A stretch of DNA of 19,485 nucleotides from Geobacter sp. UBA698 (GCA_002298925.1 DBMM01000001.1:1-19485); one strand, 5' to 3'. Positions 1-7,383 are shown, counted from the first letter of the stretch. Program-made: numbers and translations. The notes: generated from the letters alone by a model not told the origin.

Positions 1-220
1 TCGGGTATTGCCTCATAACAGGAAGAATGCCGATATGCTGATGAAGAATTTTATTCTTAAAACATCAGTTACCCCACGCAACGACGCGACGACGCAACGA
101 AATTCAAAAGCTTATAAAGAAATAAACATCAACCAATCCGGTGAATGAAAACTTTGTTGACGGTTTGATTATACGTCGCGTTCGTCGCGTCGTTGCGTGA
201 AACTGCTTATTTTAGGTTTA
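1..220. other. Intergenic region, no convincing gene
   Basis: No gene can be supported here. A reading frame is open on the plus strand from base 2 to a TGA at 146-148, but its last part is translated from the repeat arm, so it is at best a frayed end of an upstream gene. A small perfect hairpin (aagaat-ttt-attctt, about 44-58) lies near the left edge and has no T-tract. The remainder is AT-rich spacer between the two repeat arms. Confidence 0.4.
76..198. repeat. 17-bp perfect inverted repeat pair
   Basis: The left arm at 76-92 (acgcaacgacgcgacga) is the exact reverse complement of the right arm at 182-198 (tcgtcgcgtcgttgcgt), with about 89 bases between them. Both arms sit in larger stretches built from acgac/cgtcg units (76-100 and 174-198). 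Such CGTCG-rich arms look like a short dispersed intergenic repeat rather than a hairpin terminator, since the loop is long and no T-run follows. The pair lies directly upstream of the small broken gene at 221. Copy number elsewhere in the genome is unknown from this window. Confidence 0.6.
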
Positions 221-407
221 ATGGCTGTTATGGATATGGCGGACCATGCCCTTCAGCAGATTGACAGTCTGATAGGCAAGCTGATCGGAATTGCAGATGA
301 GTTGAGTGTGGCTGGGGGAGGGGGATACGGCTCAGGTCAGGTTTGAGGTTGATCGCCTGATCAAGGCGTATGGCAGGAAATGGTTGAACATGCTGCTGAA
401 AAAATGA
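221..407 (+). pseudogene. Small hypothetical gene broken by a one-base shift in a G-run
   Basis: An ATG at 221 opens a frame that reads MAVMDMADHALQQIDSLIGK and onward, then meets TGA at 344-346 (41 codons). Removing one G from the G-run at 314-324 joins this frame to one reading DTAQVRFEVDRLIKAYGRKW and ending with Lys-Lys and TGA at 405-407. Together they give a roughly 61-residue helical, soluble-looking protein. The downstream half has natural protein-like composition, and a terminator follows 22 bases after its stop, which argues that the two halves were one gene. The start has only a weak AGG ribosome site; the ATG at 236 is an alternative. I do not recognise the family. The break could be a true mutation, a homopolymer sequencing error, or a slippage-controlled switch. 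Confidence 0.5.
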
Positions 408-428
408 TGATTGTGGGAGTTTGAGTTG

Positions 429-461
429 CTCCCCCTTCGATTCCGGTGGGGGAGTTTTTTT
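429..461 (+). terminator. Intrinsic terminator after the small broken gene
   Basis: A 7-bp stem pairs ctccccc (429-435) with gggggag (448-454), has a 12-base loop, and is followed immediately by seven T residues (455-461). The T-run is on the plus strand, so it terminates the rightward transcript of the small gene at 221-407. It just touches the stop codon of mnmA, which converges from the other side. No matching T-tract exists for the minus strand. Confidence 0.8.
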
Positions 462-1515
462 ACGACGTCAGCGATCCCACGATTCTGCCGCCCCCCAGTA
501 CTTCGTCATCCTGGTAGAAGACCACCGCCTGTCCGGGCGTAACCGATTTCTGCGGCTGATCGAAGCGCACCTGGCAGCCGCCATCCTCCAGTAGTCTGAC
601 CCGGCAGGCAACCGGCTGGTGCCGGTAGCGGATCTTGCAGGTACTGTTGAACTCCCTGGAGCGGGGGGGGATGATCCAGCTGACATCCCCGGCTGTCAGC
701 CCCTTGGCAAAGACATTTTCCACCTCGCCCACCACCACCATATTCCGGCTGGCATCAATCTCGACCACATACAGCGGTTCGCTCCAGGCAATGCCCAGAC
801 CACGGCGCTGGCCGATGGTGTAGCGGTGCGTGCCCTGGTGGCGTCCCACCACTTTTCCGCTGACATGGACGATGTCGCCCGGAACGTTTGTCAGGGCACC
901 GCTGGATTCCATGAAAGCCACATAATCGTCGTTTGGTATGAAGCAGACCTCCTGGCTGTCGCTCTTTTCCGCCACCGGCAGGCCGAATTCCCGTGCCAGG
1001 CGCCGGACTTCGTCCTTGCTCTCCATCTCGCCCAGGGGAAAGATGACCTGGGCCAGGCGCTCCTGGGAAATGGTGTAGAGGAAGTAGGACTGGTCCTTGC
1101 TGATGTTGCGGGCCATGCGCAGGTGGCAGAGGCCGTCCGGGTCGCTGCTCTTTCTGACATAGTGCCCGGTGGCCAGCAGCTCGGCCCCCAGCTGGCGGGC
1201 CGTGTCCATCAGCAGGCCGAACTTGATGAAGCGGTTGCAGCGCACGCAGGGGTTGGGGGTCTGGCCGCAGCGGTACTGGTCGATGAAGTCGTCGATGATC
1301 AGTTGGCGGAAGTCCGGTTCATAGTCGACCAGATGGTGGGGGATACCCAGATGGGCGGCCACCTGGGCGGCGTCATGGGCGGCTGATCCGCTGCCGCTGC
1401 TGCGCGGCGCGAACAGCCGCATGGTGATGCCGAACACTTCATGGCCCTGCTGTTTGAGCAGCGCTGCCGTAACTGATGAATCCACCCCGCCGCTCATGGC
1501 AACTGCTATTTTCAT
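460..1515 (-). CDS. mnmA: tRNA-specific 2-thiouridylase MnmA
   Basis: MnmA adenylates and thiolates U34 of the tRNAs for Lys, Glu and Gln in the cytoplasm, receiving persulfide sulfur from a donor relay. The 351-residue protein starts with the PP-loop ATP-binding motif SGGVDSS (residues 8-14). It carries the two conserved cysteines of the family, Cys90 in TPNPCVRCN and Cys191 in DSQEVCF, which act as nucleophile and persulfide carrier. It then has the typical C-terminal beta-barrel region with the TIGQRRGLG motif. Length is normal. The ATG overlaps the stop of the upstream ThiF-like gene (ATGA, 1512-1515), with a GGGAG ribosome site, so the two are translationally coupled. The placement at the end of a sulfur-assimilation cluster is fitting because its substrate sulfur ultimately comes from cysteine. 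Confidence 0.96.
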   Translation of the reverse strand: MKIAVAMSGGVDSSVTAALLKQQGHEVFGITMRLFAPRSSGSGSAAHDAAQVAAHLGIPHHLVDYEPDFRQLIIDDFIDQYRCGQTPNPCVRCNRFIKFGLLMDTARQLGAELLATGHYVRKSSDPDGLCHLRMARNISKDQSYFLYTISQERLAQVIFPLGEMESKDEVRRLAREFGLPVAEKSDSQEVCFIPNDDYVAFMESSGALTNVPGDIVHVSGKVVGRHQGTHRYTIGQRRGLGIAWSEPLYVVEIDASRNMVVVGEVENVFAKGLTAGDVSWIIPPRSREFNSTCKIRYRHQPVACRVRLLEDGGCQVRFDQPQKSVTPGQAVVFYQDDEVLGGGRIVGSLTS

Positions 1516-2315
1516 TCCTCTTCTCCCAAAATGATGCGTACCGCCTGATTGGCCTGGTGGCTGGCGGCGATGCCGACCCGCGGGGCCATCAGGCCGCTGC
1601 CGGGGCGCGCCTCGGACACCGAGTCACCCACCAGGTACAGCCGTCGTGATACCCGGCGGGTGCTGATCTGGTTGTTGGGGCCATAGCCGGCCAGTCCTGA
1701 AGCGGCGATAACGGTCACATCCGGCATGCTGCCCAGGATGGTGTCCACCAGCATGGCCTTCATGACGGCCCGGTCAAAGGCTTCGATCACGATCTGGCAG
1801 GGGGCGAAGATGGCTGGGATGTTGTCCGCTGTCAGCAGGACGCAGGCTGCTTCCACGCTGGTGTAGGGGTTGATGCGTCGCAGGTTTTCCGTCAGGGCCT
1901 CCACCTTGAAGCGGCCGAGCTGGTCGATGAAATACTGCTGGCGGTTCAGGTTGGAGGGTTCCACCACATCGAAGTCGGCGATGACCAGCCGGCCGATGCC
2001 CACCCGTGCCAGGGCCACGGCCACGGCCGAACCGAGGCCGCCCACACCGGCAATGCCGACCGTGGCACCCTTGAGGCGGGCATGGACGCCCGGGGTGTGC
2101 CGGGCGGCCATCAGTGCTTCCAGTTCGTCTTCAGCGGGGACTTCACCGCGTTTGATCAGAAACACGCTGTCGCCGTCCTGCAGTTCAGTTTCCGGCGGCA
2201 CCGGGAAACCGTTCAGGATCAGCACATCGGCGCCCGGCCTGTGCTGCTCGGCCAGCGTGGCCAGGGTCAAAGCGCCGCTGATGGTGTGCGGTTTTTCGTT
2301 GATGCTGATATTCAC
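1512..2315 (-). CDS. ThiF/HesA-family E1-like adenylyltransferase with fused ThiS-like N-domain
   Basis: Residues 1-56 form a ThiS-like ubiquitin-fold domain and residues 75-267 a ThiF/MoeB-type adenylyltransferase. The latter shows the nucleotide loop G-V-G-G-L-G-S (90-96), the DFDVVEPSNLNRQ stretch (114-126) with its Arg-Gln pair, Lys137 and Asp181. Proteins of this group (ThiF family 2) activate the C-terminal glycine of sulfur-carrier proteins. The fused N-domain itself has no Gly-Gly tail: it runs into KRGEVPAEDELEALMAARHT, so it probably cannot be adenylated and may be structural. The zinc CxxC pairs and the catalytic Cys of E. coli ThiF/MoeB are absent; only Cys159 and Cys173 exist. 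The start is GTG (2313-2315), 3 bases after the sulfite reductase stop. Substrate carrier unknown; candidates are a separate ThiS or a homocysteine- or cysteine-pathway carrier. Confidence 0.85.
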   Translation of the reverse strand: MNISINEKPHTISGALTLATLAEQHRPGADVLILNGFPVPPETELQDGDSVFLIKRGEVPAEDELEALMAARHTPGVHARLKGATVGIAGVGGLGSAVAVALARVGIGRLVIADFDVVEPSNLNRQQYFIDQLGRFKVEALTENLRRINPYTSVEAACVLLTADNIPAIFAPCQIVIEAFDRAVMKAMLVDTILGSMPDVTVIAASGLAGYGPNNQISTRRVSRRLYLVGDSVSEARPGSGLMAPRVGIAASHQANQAVRIILGEEE

Positions 2316-2318
2316 GGG

Positions 2319-3617
2319 TCACCCCAGGCGCTGCACCGCAGCGATCAGTTCGGTCAGTCCCAGACCGGACTCGATTTTTTCTCCCAGACCATCAACCTGT
2401 GAACGGAACAGATCGAAGAGCGGGATGCGCTGTTCGCCTTCGCCACGCTGCAGGCGAGAGGTCATGATGCCGAAATCCGCCAGCTGCGGCTGGGTACAGG
2501 AGTTGTGGCAGCCGGAGACAGCCCAGGTCAGGCGCTTGGCGGCCGGTCCCATGGCCTCGGTGACAGCAGCGGCGATGTCGCGGGTGGCTGCCAGACCGGC
2601 CCGGCACTCATGGTTGCCGGGGCAGACACGGCAGGTTACCTGCCGGTCGGCATGGGGCTGGAAACCCAGCCACTCCAGTTCGGCCCGGGCACTCTGGCCG
2701 TCCTTGCCCGCTGCCGGCTGAAAGACGATGTCCTGGTTGGAGCCGACCATCAGGACGCCATCGGACCAGCTGTCGGCAAAATCAGCCAGTGCGGACAGGT
2801 CCTTGCCGGTCAGGTTGCCGGCGATAAAGTGCGCCGTGACCCGTTCGGTGCTGGTCCGTCCTGAAATCAGGGTTTCCGGAAAGCCTTTGTAGGGGGGCAG
2901 CTCTTCGCTGGAGGTCGGATCGGCGGCAATGCGCCGGCGAAATTCCTCTTCCCCGATGGTGCGCAGCAGGTGCTTGACCCGCTTGCCGGGCGGGGTGTCG
3001 GCCGCGTAGATCCTCAGGATGGCTTCGATCAGCGGGATTATGCGCTCTTCCGGCACGGCCGGAGTCAGCAGGAAACCGGGCTGCGGCTCACGCCCCAGTC
3101 CTCCGGCCACCCAGACATCATAGGCGTTGCGGCCGTCTTCTCCCTGGTTCAGCACCAGTCCCACATCCTGAATCAGGTGACGTTTGCCGGCGACGGAGGA
3201 CTCGATGCCGATCTTGAATTTCTTGGGCAGGCGCTCAAAGCGGGGGTTGCCGGCAAAGTGCCGCTGCAGCCGGCGGGCCAGGATCTCGATTTGCGGGAAG
3301 TGGGCCGAATCCTGGCTGCTGCCGCAGGTAATGCCGCGCACTGCGCCGCCGCAGGCTCCGCGGGAGGTCAGACCAACGGATGCCAACATGGTTTTCATGG
3401 CAGGCAGGTCCGCCTCGGTCAGCCAGTGGATCTCGATGCTGCCGCGGGTGGTCAGGTGCAGGCTGCCGCGTCCGAAGCGCTCCGCAGCTAGGGCGACCGT
3501 GCGGGCCTGCTGGGCCGAAATGACTCCGGCCGGCAGTTTGACCCGCTGCATGAAAAAACCTTCCTGGCGCTGGACGTAGATCCCGTCCAGCCTGAAATCC
3601 TTTGTTTCTGCTGTCAT
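2319..3617 (-). CDS. sir: Siroheme/4Fe-4S nitrite/sulfite reductase-type protein, probably assimilatory sulfite reductase
   Basis: The 432-residue protein has the paired ferredoxin-like and siroheme/4Fe-4S domain halves of the nitrite/sulfite reductase family. The cluster ligands are visible as C332-x5-C338 and C370-x3-C374, and the TTRGSIEIH stretch (56-64) supplies siroheme-contacting Arg58. In this context it should reduce sulfite to sulfide with six electrons, probably from ferredoxin because no flavoprotein partner (CysJ) is adjacent. It is shorter than the ~570-residue CysI, resembling the compact versions of strict anaerobes. The position between cysK and the ThiF-like gene favours sulfite over nitrite as substrate. 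The ATG at 3617 has an AAGGA ribosome site 8-9 bases upstream. Confidence 0.88.
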   Translation of the reverse strand: MTAETKDFRLDGIYVQRQEGFFMQRVKLPAGVISAQQARTVALAAERFGRGSLHLTTRGSIEIHWLTEADLPAMKTMLASVGLTSRGACGGAVRGITCGSSQDSAHFPQIEILARRLQRHFAGNPRFERLPKKFKIGIESSVAGKRHLIQDVGLVLNQGEDGRNAYDVWVAGGLGREPQPGFLLTPAVPEERIIPLIEAILRIYAADTPPGKRVKHLLRTIGEEEFRRRIAADPTSSEELPPYKGFPETLISGRTSTERVTAHFIAGNLTGKDLSALADFADSWSDGVLMVGSNQDIVFQPAAGKDGQSARAELEWLGFQPHADRQVTCRVCPGNHECRAGLAATRDIAAAVTEAMGPAAKRLTWAVSGCHNSCTQPQLADFGIMTSRLQRGEGEQRIPLFDLFRSQVDGLGEKIESGLGLTELIAAVQRLG

Positions 3618-3654
3618 CTGAATATTCCTTCCGCGGGGAGATTGAGTTTATTAG

Positions 3655-3698
3655 AAAAAGGCCGGAGTGATGATGTACGGAATACACCGCCCCCGGCC
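3655..3698 (-). terminator. Candidate terminator or attenuator between cysK and sir
   Basis: On the minus strand GGCCGG (3698-3693) can pair with CCGGCC (3665-3660), followed at once by five T residues (3659-3655). The loop is about 27 bases, long for a classic terminator, but it contains further partial self-complementarity. If it works, it would reduce read-through from cysK into sir, or mark a separately regulated unit. I see no strong promoter between it and the sir start. Confidence 0.4.
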
Positions 3699-3734
3699 CC
3701 TCGGATGCTGCCTGTTCAGTGCTACTTGTCTGCC

Positions 3735-4688
3735 TCAGAGCCCCTCGAACAGGGCTGTGGAGAGGTAACGCTCCGCGCCGTCCGGCAGGATGACGACGAT
3801 GGTCTTGCCGCTAAATTCATCCAGCTTGGCCAGTTTGACGGCGGCTGCAACTGCCGCGCCGCAGGAGATGCCGACCAGCAGTCCTTCCTCCTTGGCCAGG
3901 CGCTTGGCAAACTCGATCGCCTCGCCGCTTTCCACCAGTTCGACCCGGTCGATGATCGAGAGGTCCAGCGTGTCCGGGATGAAGCCGGCGCCGATACCCT
4001 GAATCTTGTGGGGGCTGGGCTGCAGCGGCAGGCCGGCCAGCTGCTGGGTTATGACCGGGCTCTCTTTGGGCTCCACGGCCACCGAGATGATCTGCTTGCC
4101 GCGGGTATGCTTGATGTAGCGCGAAATGCCGGTGATGGTTCCGCCGGTGCCCACTCCGGAAACGATCACATCCACTTCGCCATCGGTGTCGTTCCAGATT
4201 TCCGGGCCGGTGGTCTTTTCGTGAATGGCCGGGTTGGCCGGGTTCTTGAACTGCTGGGGCAGGAAATATCTGGCCGGGTCGGAGGCGGCCAGCTCCTCGG
4301 CACGGATGATGGCGCCCTTCATCCCCTCGGCGCCGGGGGTCAGGATCAGGTTGGCCCCCAGGGCGGCCAGCACCCGGCGGCGTTCGATACTCATGGTCTC
4401 GGGCATGGTCAGGGTCAGCTTGTAGCCGCGGGCGGCGGCCACATAGGCCAGGGCGATGCCGGTGTTGCCGCTGGTCGGTTCAACGATCTCCACACCCGGC
4501 TTGAGTATTCCGCGCTGCTCGGCATCCCAGATCATGCTGGCCCCGATGCGGCACTTGACCGAGTAGGCCGGATTGCGGCCTTCCACTTTGCCCAGCACGG
4601 TGGCCCGGGCGCCGTCGGTGACACGATTGAGCTTCACCAGTGGTGTGTTGCCGATGGATTGGGAATTGTCCGTGAAAATGCGAGCCAT
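3735..4688 (-). CDS. cysK: Cysteine synthase A (O-acetylserine sulfhydrylase)
   Basis: This cytoplasmic PLP enzyme condenses O-acetylserine with sulfide to make cysteine. It has the PLP-lysine motif NPAYSVKCRIG with Lys45, the substrate loop PTSGNTG (71-77), the phosphate-binding GVGTGGTITG, and the C-terminal DGAERYLST. Length (317 aa) is standard for CysK. The close match of the SVKCRIG region to classical CysK rather than to cystathionine beta-synthase supports the call. An AAGGAG ribosome site lies 7 bases before the ATG. It stands 111 bases downstream of the second PLP lyase gene and 117 upstream of sir, whose product supplies its sulfide. Confidence 0.95.
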   Translation of the reverse strand: MARIFTDNSQSIGNTPLVKLNRVTDGARATVLGKVEGRNPAYSVKCRIGASMIWDAEQRGILKPGVEIVEPTSGNTGIALAYVAAARGYKLTLTMPETMSIERRRVLAALGANLILTPGAEGMKGAIIRAEELAASDPARYFLPQQFKNPANPAIHEKTTGPEIWNDTDGEVDVIVSGVGTGGTITGISRYIKHTRGKQIISVAVEPKESPVITQQLAGLPLQPSPHKIQGIGAGFIPDTLDLSIIDRVELVESGEAIEFAKRLAKEEGLLVGISCGAAVAAAVKLAKLDEFSGKTIVVILPDGAERYLSTALFEGL

Positions 4689-4799
4689 GGTATGTCTCCT
4701 TTCTCAGTCAGGCGGGAAGTATTAAACAAAGGTAGCTGTACTTTGCACTCTGCAGTAATACATGTTATGTGTCAAGAAATAAAAATGCGGTAACTACAC

Positions 4800-5939
4800 T
4801 TATTTGGTGTTGAATGCGGCCGACATATCCGCAATCAGGTCTTCCGCATCTTCCAGGCCTACGGACAGGCGGATCAAGGTATCTTTGATCCCCTTGCGTT
4901 CACGTTCTTCCTTTGGAACGGCGGCGTGGGACATGCGGGCCGGGTAGGAGATGATGCTTTCCACCCCCCCCAGGCTGACGGCAAAGGCGGAAAGCAGTGA
5001 TCCCTCCAGCAGTCGCCGGGTGGTTTCGAATGAGTCCAGCTCGAATGAGAACACGGCGCCCGGGCCATCGGCCTGGGCCTTTTGGATGGCATAGCCGGGG
5101 TGTTCCGCCAGTCCGGGGTAATGGATCCTGGTGACCTGCTTCTGCTGCGCCAGCCAGTTCACGATCGTGATGGTGCTCTGCTGGCTCTGGTCCATCCTGA
5201 CCTTGAGGGTCTTAATGCCGCGCATGGTCAAAAACGAATCCTGGGGTCCCAGTATGGCGCCGAATCCGTTCTGGATGAAGCGGATGCGGTTGCCCAGTTC
5301 CACATCATTGACCACGGCAAAGCCGCAGATCACGTCGCTGTGGCCATTGAGGAACTTGGTGCCGCTGTGCAGGACGATATCGCACCCCAGTTCCAGCGGC
5401 CGCTGCAGATAGGGGGTCATGAAGGTGTTGTCCACCAGGGTGATGATGCCGAGCGGGCGCGCCAGTTCGGCCACCGCTCGCAGGTCGGTCACCTTGAGCA
5501 GCGGGTTGGAGGGGGATTCCAGGTAAATGCCCTTTGTCTCGGGACGGATGGCGGCCTTGATCGCCGCCAGATCGGTGGCATCCACGAAGGTCGACTGGAT
5601 GCCGAGCCGGCTGAAGAGCTGGGTCAGCACGCGGTAGGCACCGCCGTAGACATCGTCGCACACCACCAGGTGGTCACCGGGGGAGAAGACCAACAGGGTC
5701 GACGAAATGGCCGCCATGCCCGATGCGAAGGCGAAGCCGCGGCTGCCCCCTTCCAGGGCGGCGATGGCCTCCTCCAGCGCCTCGCGGGAGGGGTTGTCCG
5801 AACGGGCGTAATCGTACTTGCCGAAGTTGTCGATGGATTGCTGGCGGAAGGTGGATGTCTGGTAGATCGGCATGCCCAGCGCCCCGGTACGGGGATCGAT
5901 GGTCTGGCCGCTATGGATCAGCTTGGTCGCGAATTTCAT
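4800..5939 (-). CDS. Cys/Met-metabolism PLP enzyme, probable cystathionine beta- or gamma-lyase
   Basis: The protein belongs to the trans-sulfuration PLP family. It shows YDYARSDNPSREALE (the substrate/PLP phosphate region), the FASGMAA turn, Asp170 in LVDNTF, and the catalytic lysine Lys195 in HSGTKFLNGHSD. From the start at 5939 it has 379 residues, normal for the family. I prefer this ATG over the one at 5963 because AGGAG sits 5 bases upstream of it, and MKFATKLIHSG matches the family N-terminus. As the second gene behind an S-box, next to a synthase-like paralogue and cysK, it most likely cleaves cystathionine, either to homocysteine (beta) or to cysteine (gamma). Sequence alone does not decide between these. 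Confidence 0.88.
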   Translation of the reverse strand: MKFATKLIHSGQTIDPRTGALGMPIYQTSTFRQQSIDNFGKYDYARSDNPSREALEEAIAALEGGSRGFAFASGMAAISSTLLVFSPGDHLVVCDDVYGGAYRVLTQLFSRLGIQSTFVDATDLAAIKAAIRPETKGIYLESPSNPLLKVTDLRAVAELARPLGIITLVDNTFMTPYLQRPLELGCDIVLHSGTKFLNGHSDVICGFAVVNDVELGNRIRFIQNGFGAILGPQDSFLTMRGIKTLKVRMDQSQQSTITIVNWLAQQKQVTRIHYPGLAEHPGYAIQKAQADGPGAVFSFELDSFETTRRLLEGSLLSAFAVSLGGVESIISYPARMSHAAVPKEERERKGIKDTLIRLSVGLEDAEDLIADMSAAFNTK

Positions 5940-5980
5940 GGTAACTCCTAAATTAAGATGCAATCACCGCCAACCCGTCT

Positions 5981-6040
5981 TTACCAAGGAGGGGAGATTT
6001 AACTCCCTTTCCTTGGTAAGGGGAGGGTCGGGGAGGGGTT
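5981..6040. repeat. Hairpin-forming intergenic repeat inside the met cluster
   Basis: A perfect 10-bp inverted repeat pairs ttaccaagga (5981-5990) with tccttggtaa (6010-6019). It extends inward through gggag (5992-5996) and ctccc (6003-6007), leaving a small AT loop. A G-rich direct repeat (ggggagggtcggggaggggt, about 6020-6039) is attached. No T-tract follows on the minus strand, so it is not a standard terminator. The shape is that of a dispersed REP/MITE-like repeat. In the transcript it would be a strong stem between the two PLP-enzyme genes, able to affect RNA stability. Confidence 0.6.
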
Positions 6041-6044
6041 ATGC

Positions 6045-7175
6045 TTAAAAAGCCTGGGCCAGGTCCTCGATCAGGTCGTCGCCATCCTCGATGCCCACCG
6101 ACAGGCGCAGCAGCACGTTGTTGATGCCCAGCCGGGCGCGCAGTTCCGGCGGGATATCGGCATGGGTCTGGACTTCGGGGAAGGTCATCAGGGTTTCCAC
6201 TCCCCCCAGGCTCTCGGCAAAGGAGATCAGCTTCGTTTTCAGCAGCAGCTGCTCCACCAGTGAGTGCTGATCAACCTCAAAGGCGATCATGGCACCGAAG
6301 CCTCGGGCGTCGCGTTGGATCAGCTGATGGTCGCGATGATCTTCCAGACCCGGATAGTAGACCTTCTTCACACGCGGATGTTCGTTGAGCCAGCGGGCGA
6401 TCTTGAGCGCATTCTCCTGCTGGCGGTCCAGGCGCACCCCCAGGGTTTTCATGCCGCGGATCACCAGCCAGGAGTCCTGGGGCCCCAGCACGGCCCCGGC
6501 GCCATTCTGGTGGAAGTAGACCAGTTCGGCCAGCTGCGGATCCTTGACCACCACCAGTCCGGCCACGGTATCGTTGTGTCCGGCCAGGTACTTGGTGGCG
6601 CTGTAGACGGTGATGTCGGCTCCCAGATCCAGCGGCCGCTGCAGGTAGGGGGTCAGGAAGGTGTTGTCGGCGATCAGCAGCATGTTGCGTTCGCGGCAGA
6701 GGGCTGACAGGGCCGGCAGGTCGGCAAATTTCAGCAGGGGGTTGGTCAGGGTCTCCACGAAGAGAGCCTTGGTGGCGGGGGTGATGGCGGCCCGCACGGC
6801 ATCGCTGTCGCTGGTGTCCACATAGGTGAAGCTCAGGCCGTACTGGCTGAAGATGCGGTCGAACAGACGGCAGGTTCCGCCGTAGAGGTCCTCGGTGACA
6901 ACCAGGTGGTCGCCGCTCTTGAACAGCAGCAGCAGACTGGTGATGGCGGCCATGCCCGATGCATAGGCGAAGCCGCGACAGCCACCGTCAAGCCGGGCGA
7001 TGCCGTCCTCCAGGGTCATGCGGGTCGGGTTGCCGGAGCGGCTGTAGTCAAAGCCGGTGCTCTGTCCGAGGCCGGGATGGCGGAAGGTTGCCGTCTGGTA
7101 GATGGGCACGGTCATGGCGCCGGTGCGGGTATCCCATTCAATTCCGAGCTGAACCGCCTGAGTTGCGATTTTCAT
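6045..7175 (-). CDS. Cys/Met-metabolism PLP enzyme, probable cystathionine gamma-synthase / O-acetylhomoserine sulfhydrylase type
   Basis: This is the first gene after the SAM riboswitch. The 376-residue protein has the trans-sulfuration family signature: YSRSGNPTR (44-52), YASGMAA (71-77), IADNTF (168-173) and the PLP lysine Lys195 in YSATKYLAGHND. The SATKYLxGHND form resembles Bacillus MetI, which is also S-box controlled and followed by a lyase gene. I therefore infer a role in making cystathionine or homocysteine from an activated homoserine; a lyase role cannot be excluded. GGAGGT lies 5 bases before the ATG. It shares about the same layout and lysine position with the downstream gene, so the two are paralogues from an old duplication. 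Confidence 0.88.
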   Translation of the reverse strand: MKIATQAVQLGIEWDTRTGAMTVPIYQTATFRHPGLGQSTGFDYSRSGNPTRMTLEDGIARLDGGCRGFAYASGMAAITSLLLLFKSGDHLVVTEDLYGGTCRLFDRIFSQYGLSFTYVDTSDSDAVRAAITPATKALFVETLTNPLLKFADLPALSALCRERNMLLIADNTFLTPYLQRPLDLGADITVYSATKYLAGHNDTVAGLVVVKDPQLAELVYFHQNGAGAVLGPQDSWLVIRGMKTLGVRLDRQQENALKIARWLNEHPRVKKVYYPGLEDHRDHQLIQRDARGFGAMIAFEVDQHSLVEQLLLKTKLISFAESLGGVETLMTFPEVQTHADIPPELRARLGINNVLLRLSVGIEDGDDLIEDLAQAF

Positions 7176-7188
7176 CTGCTACCTCCAT

Positions 7189-7222
7189 AAAAAAATCCCC
7201 TTCCGGGGTTCGGAAGAGGATT
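7189..7222 (-). terminator. Intrinsic terminator of the SAM riboswitch expression platform
   Basis: On the minus strand aatcc (7222-7218) pairs with ggatt (7198-7194). A single mismatch and a C:G pair follow, then ttccg (7215-7211) pairs with cggaa (7205-7201) around a 5-base loop. Seven T residues (7195-7189) follow, partly within the stem end. It lies 21 bases after the aptamer P1 strand and just before the ribosome site, the normal place for SAM-dependent premature termination. Confidence 0.88.
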
Positions 7223-7239
7223 CCTGTGGGGCTCTCTCT

Positions 7240-7343
7240 TCGTTATCTCCCGGGATCTTGCGACCCCGCTGGAATTGGCACCTTCCCCTCGGGGAGGTTG
7301 CCGCGACATCGCAGGGCCAGTCCCTCCGTCGCTCTAGATAAGA
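7240..7343 (-). ncRNA. SAM-I (S-box) riboswitch aptamer
   Basis: On the minus strand the conserved S-box core is readable: GAGGGACTGGCCCTG (about 7326-7312), CGGCAACC (7302-7295), AAGGTGCCAATTCC (7284-7271), and the closing AGATAA (7248-7243). That last segment pairs with TTATCT (7341-7336) as P1. The P3 loop ctccccgagggg and the P4 segment are also present. It senses S-adenosylmethionine; binding favours the downstream terminator and shuts off the met/cys genes when SAM is plentiful. It leads into the PLP-enzyme gene at 7175. Confidence 0.96.
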
Positions 7344-7383
7344 AATATAAGTTTACTGCATTATGTATGAAACTGATTTGCTA

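Noticed and set aside
2..148. Open frame at the left edge that could be the tail of a gene
   Set aside because: Its second half is translated from the repeat arm and no recognisable domain is present.
76..198. CRISPR array
   Set aside because: There are only two arms, in inverted rather than direct orientation, with a single spacer-like segment.
619..1386. Long plus-strand open frame (255 codons) opposite mnmA
   Set aside because: It is fully antisense to a clear mnmA gene, has no ribosome site, and its Gly/Ala/His/Asp-rich composition is typical of a GC-rich shadow frame.
4747..4775. TTGACA on the minus strand upstream of cysK as a promoter
   Set aside because: The -35 is perfect, but the hexamer 17 bases on (CAGAGT) matches the -10 poorly and no better one lies at 16 or 18 bases, so a promoter is not supported.
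3642..4793. 383-codon plus-strand frame opposite cysK
   Set aside because: It is antisense to a complete cysK with all motifs, its composition is shadow-like, and no plus-strand signals support it.
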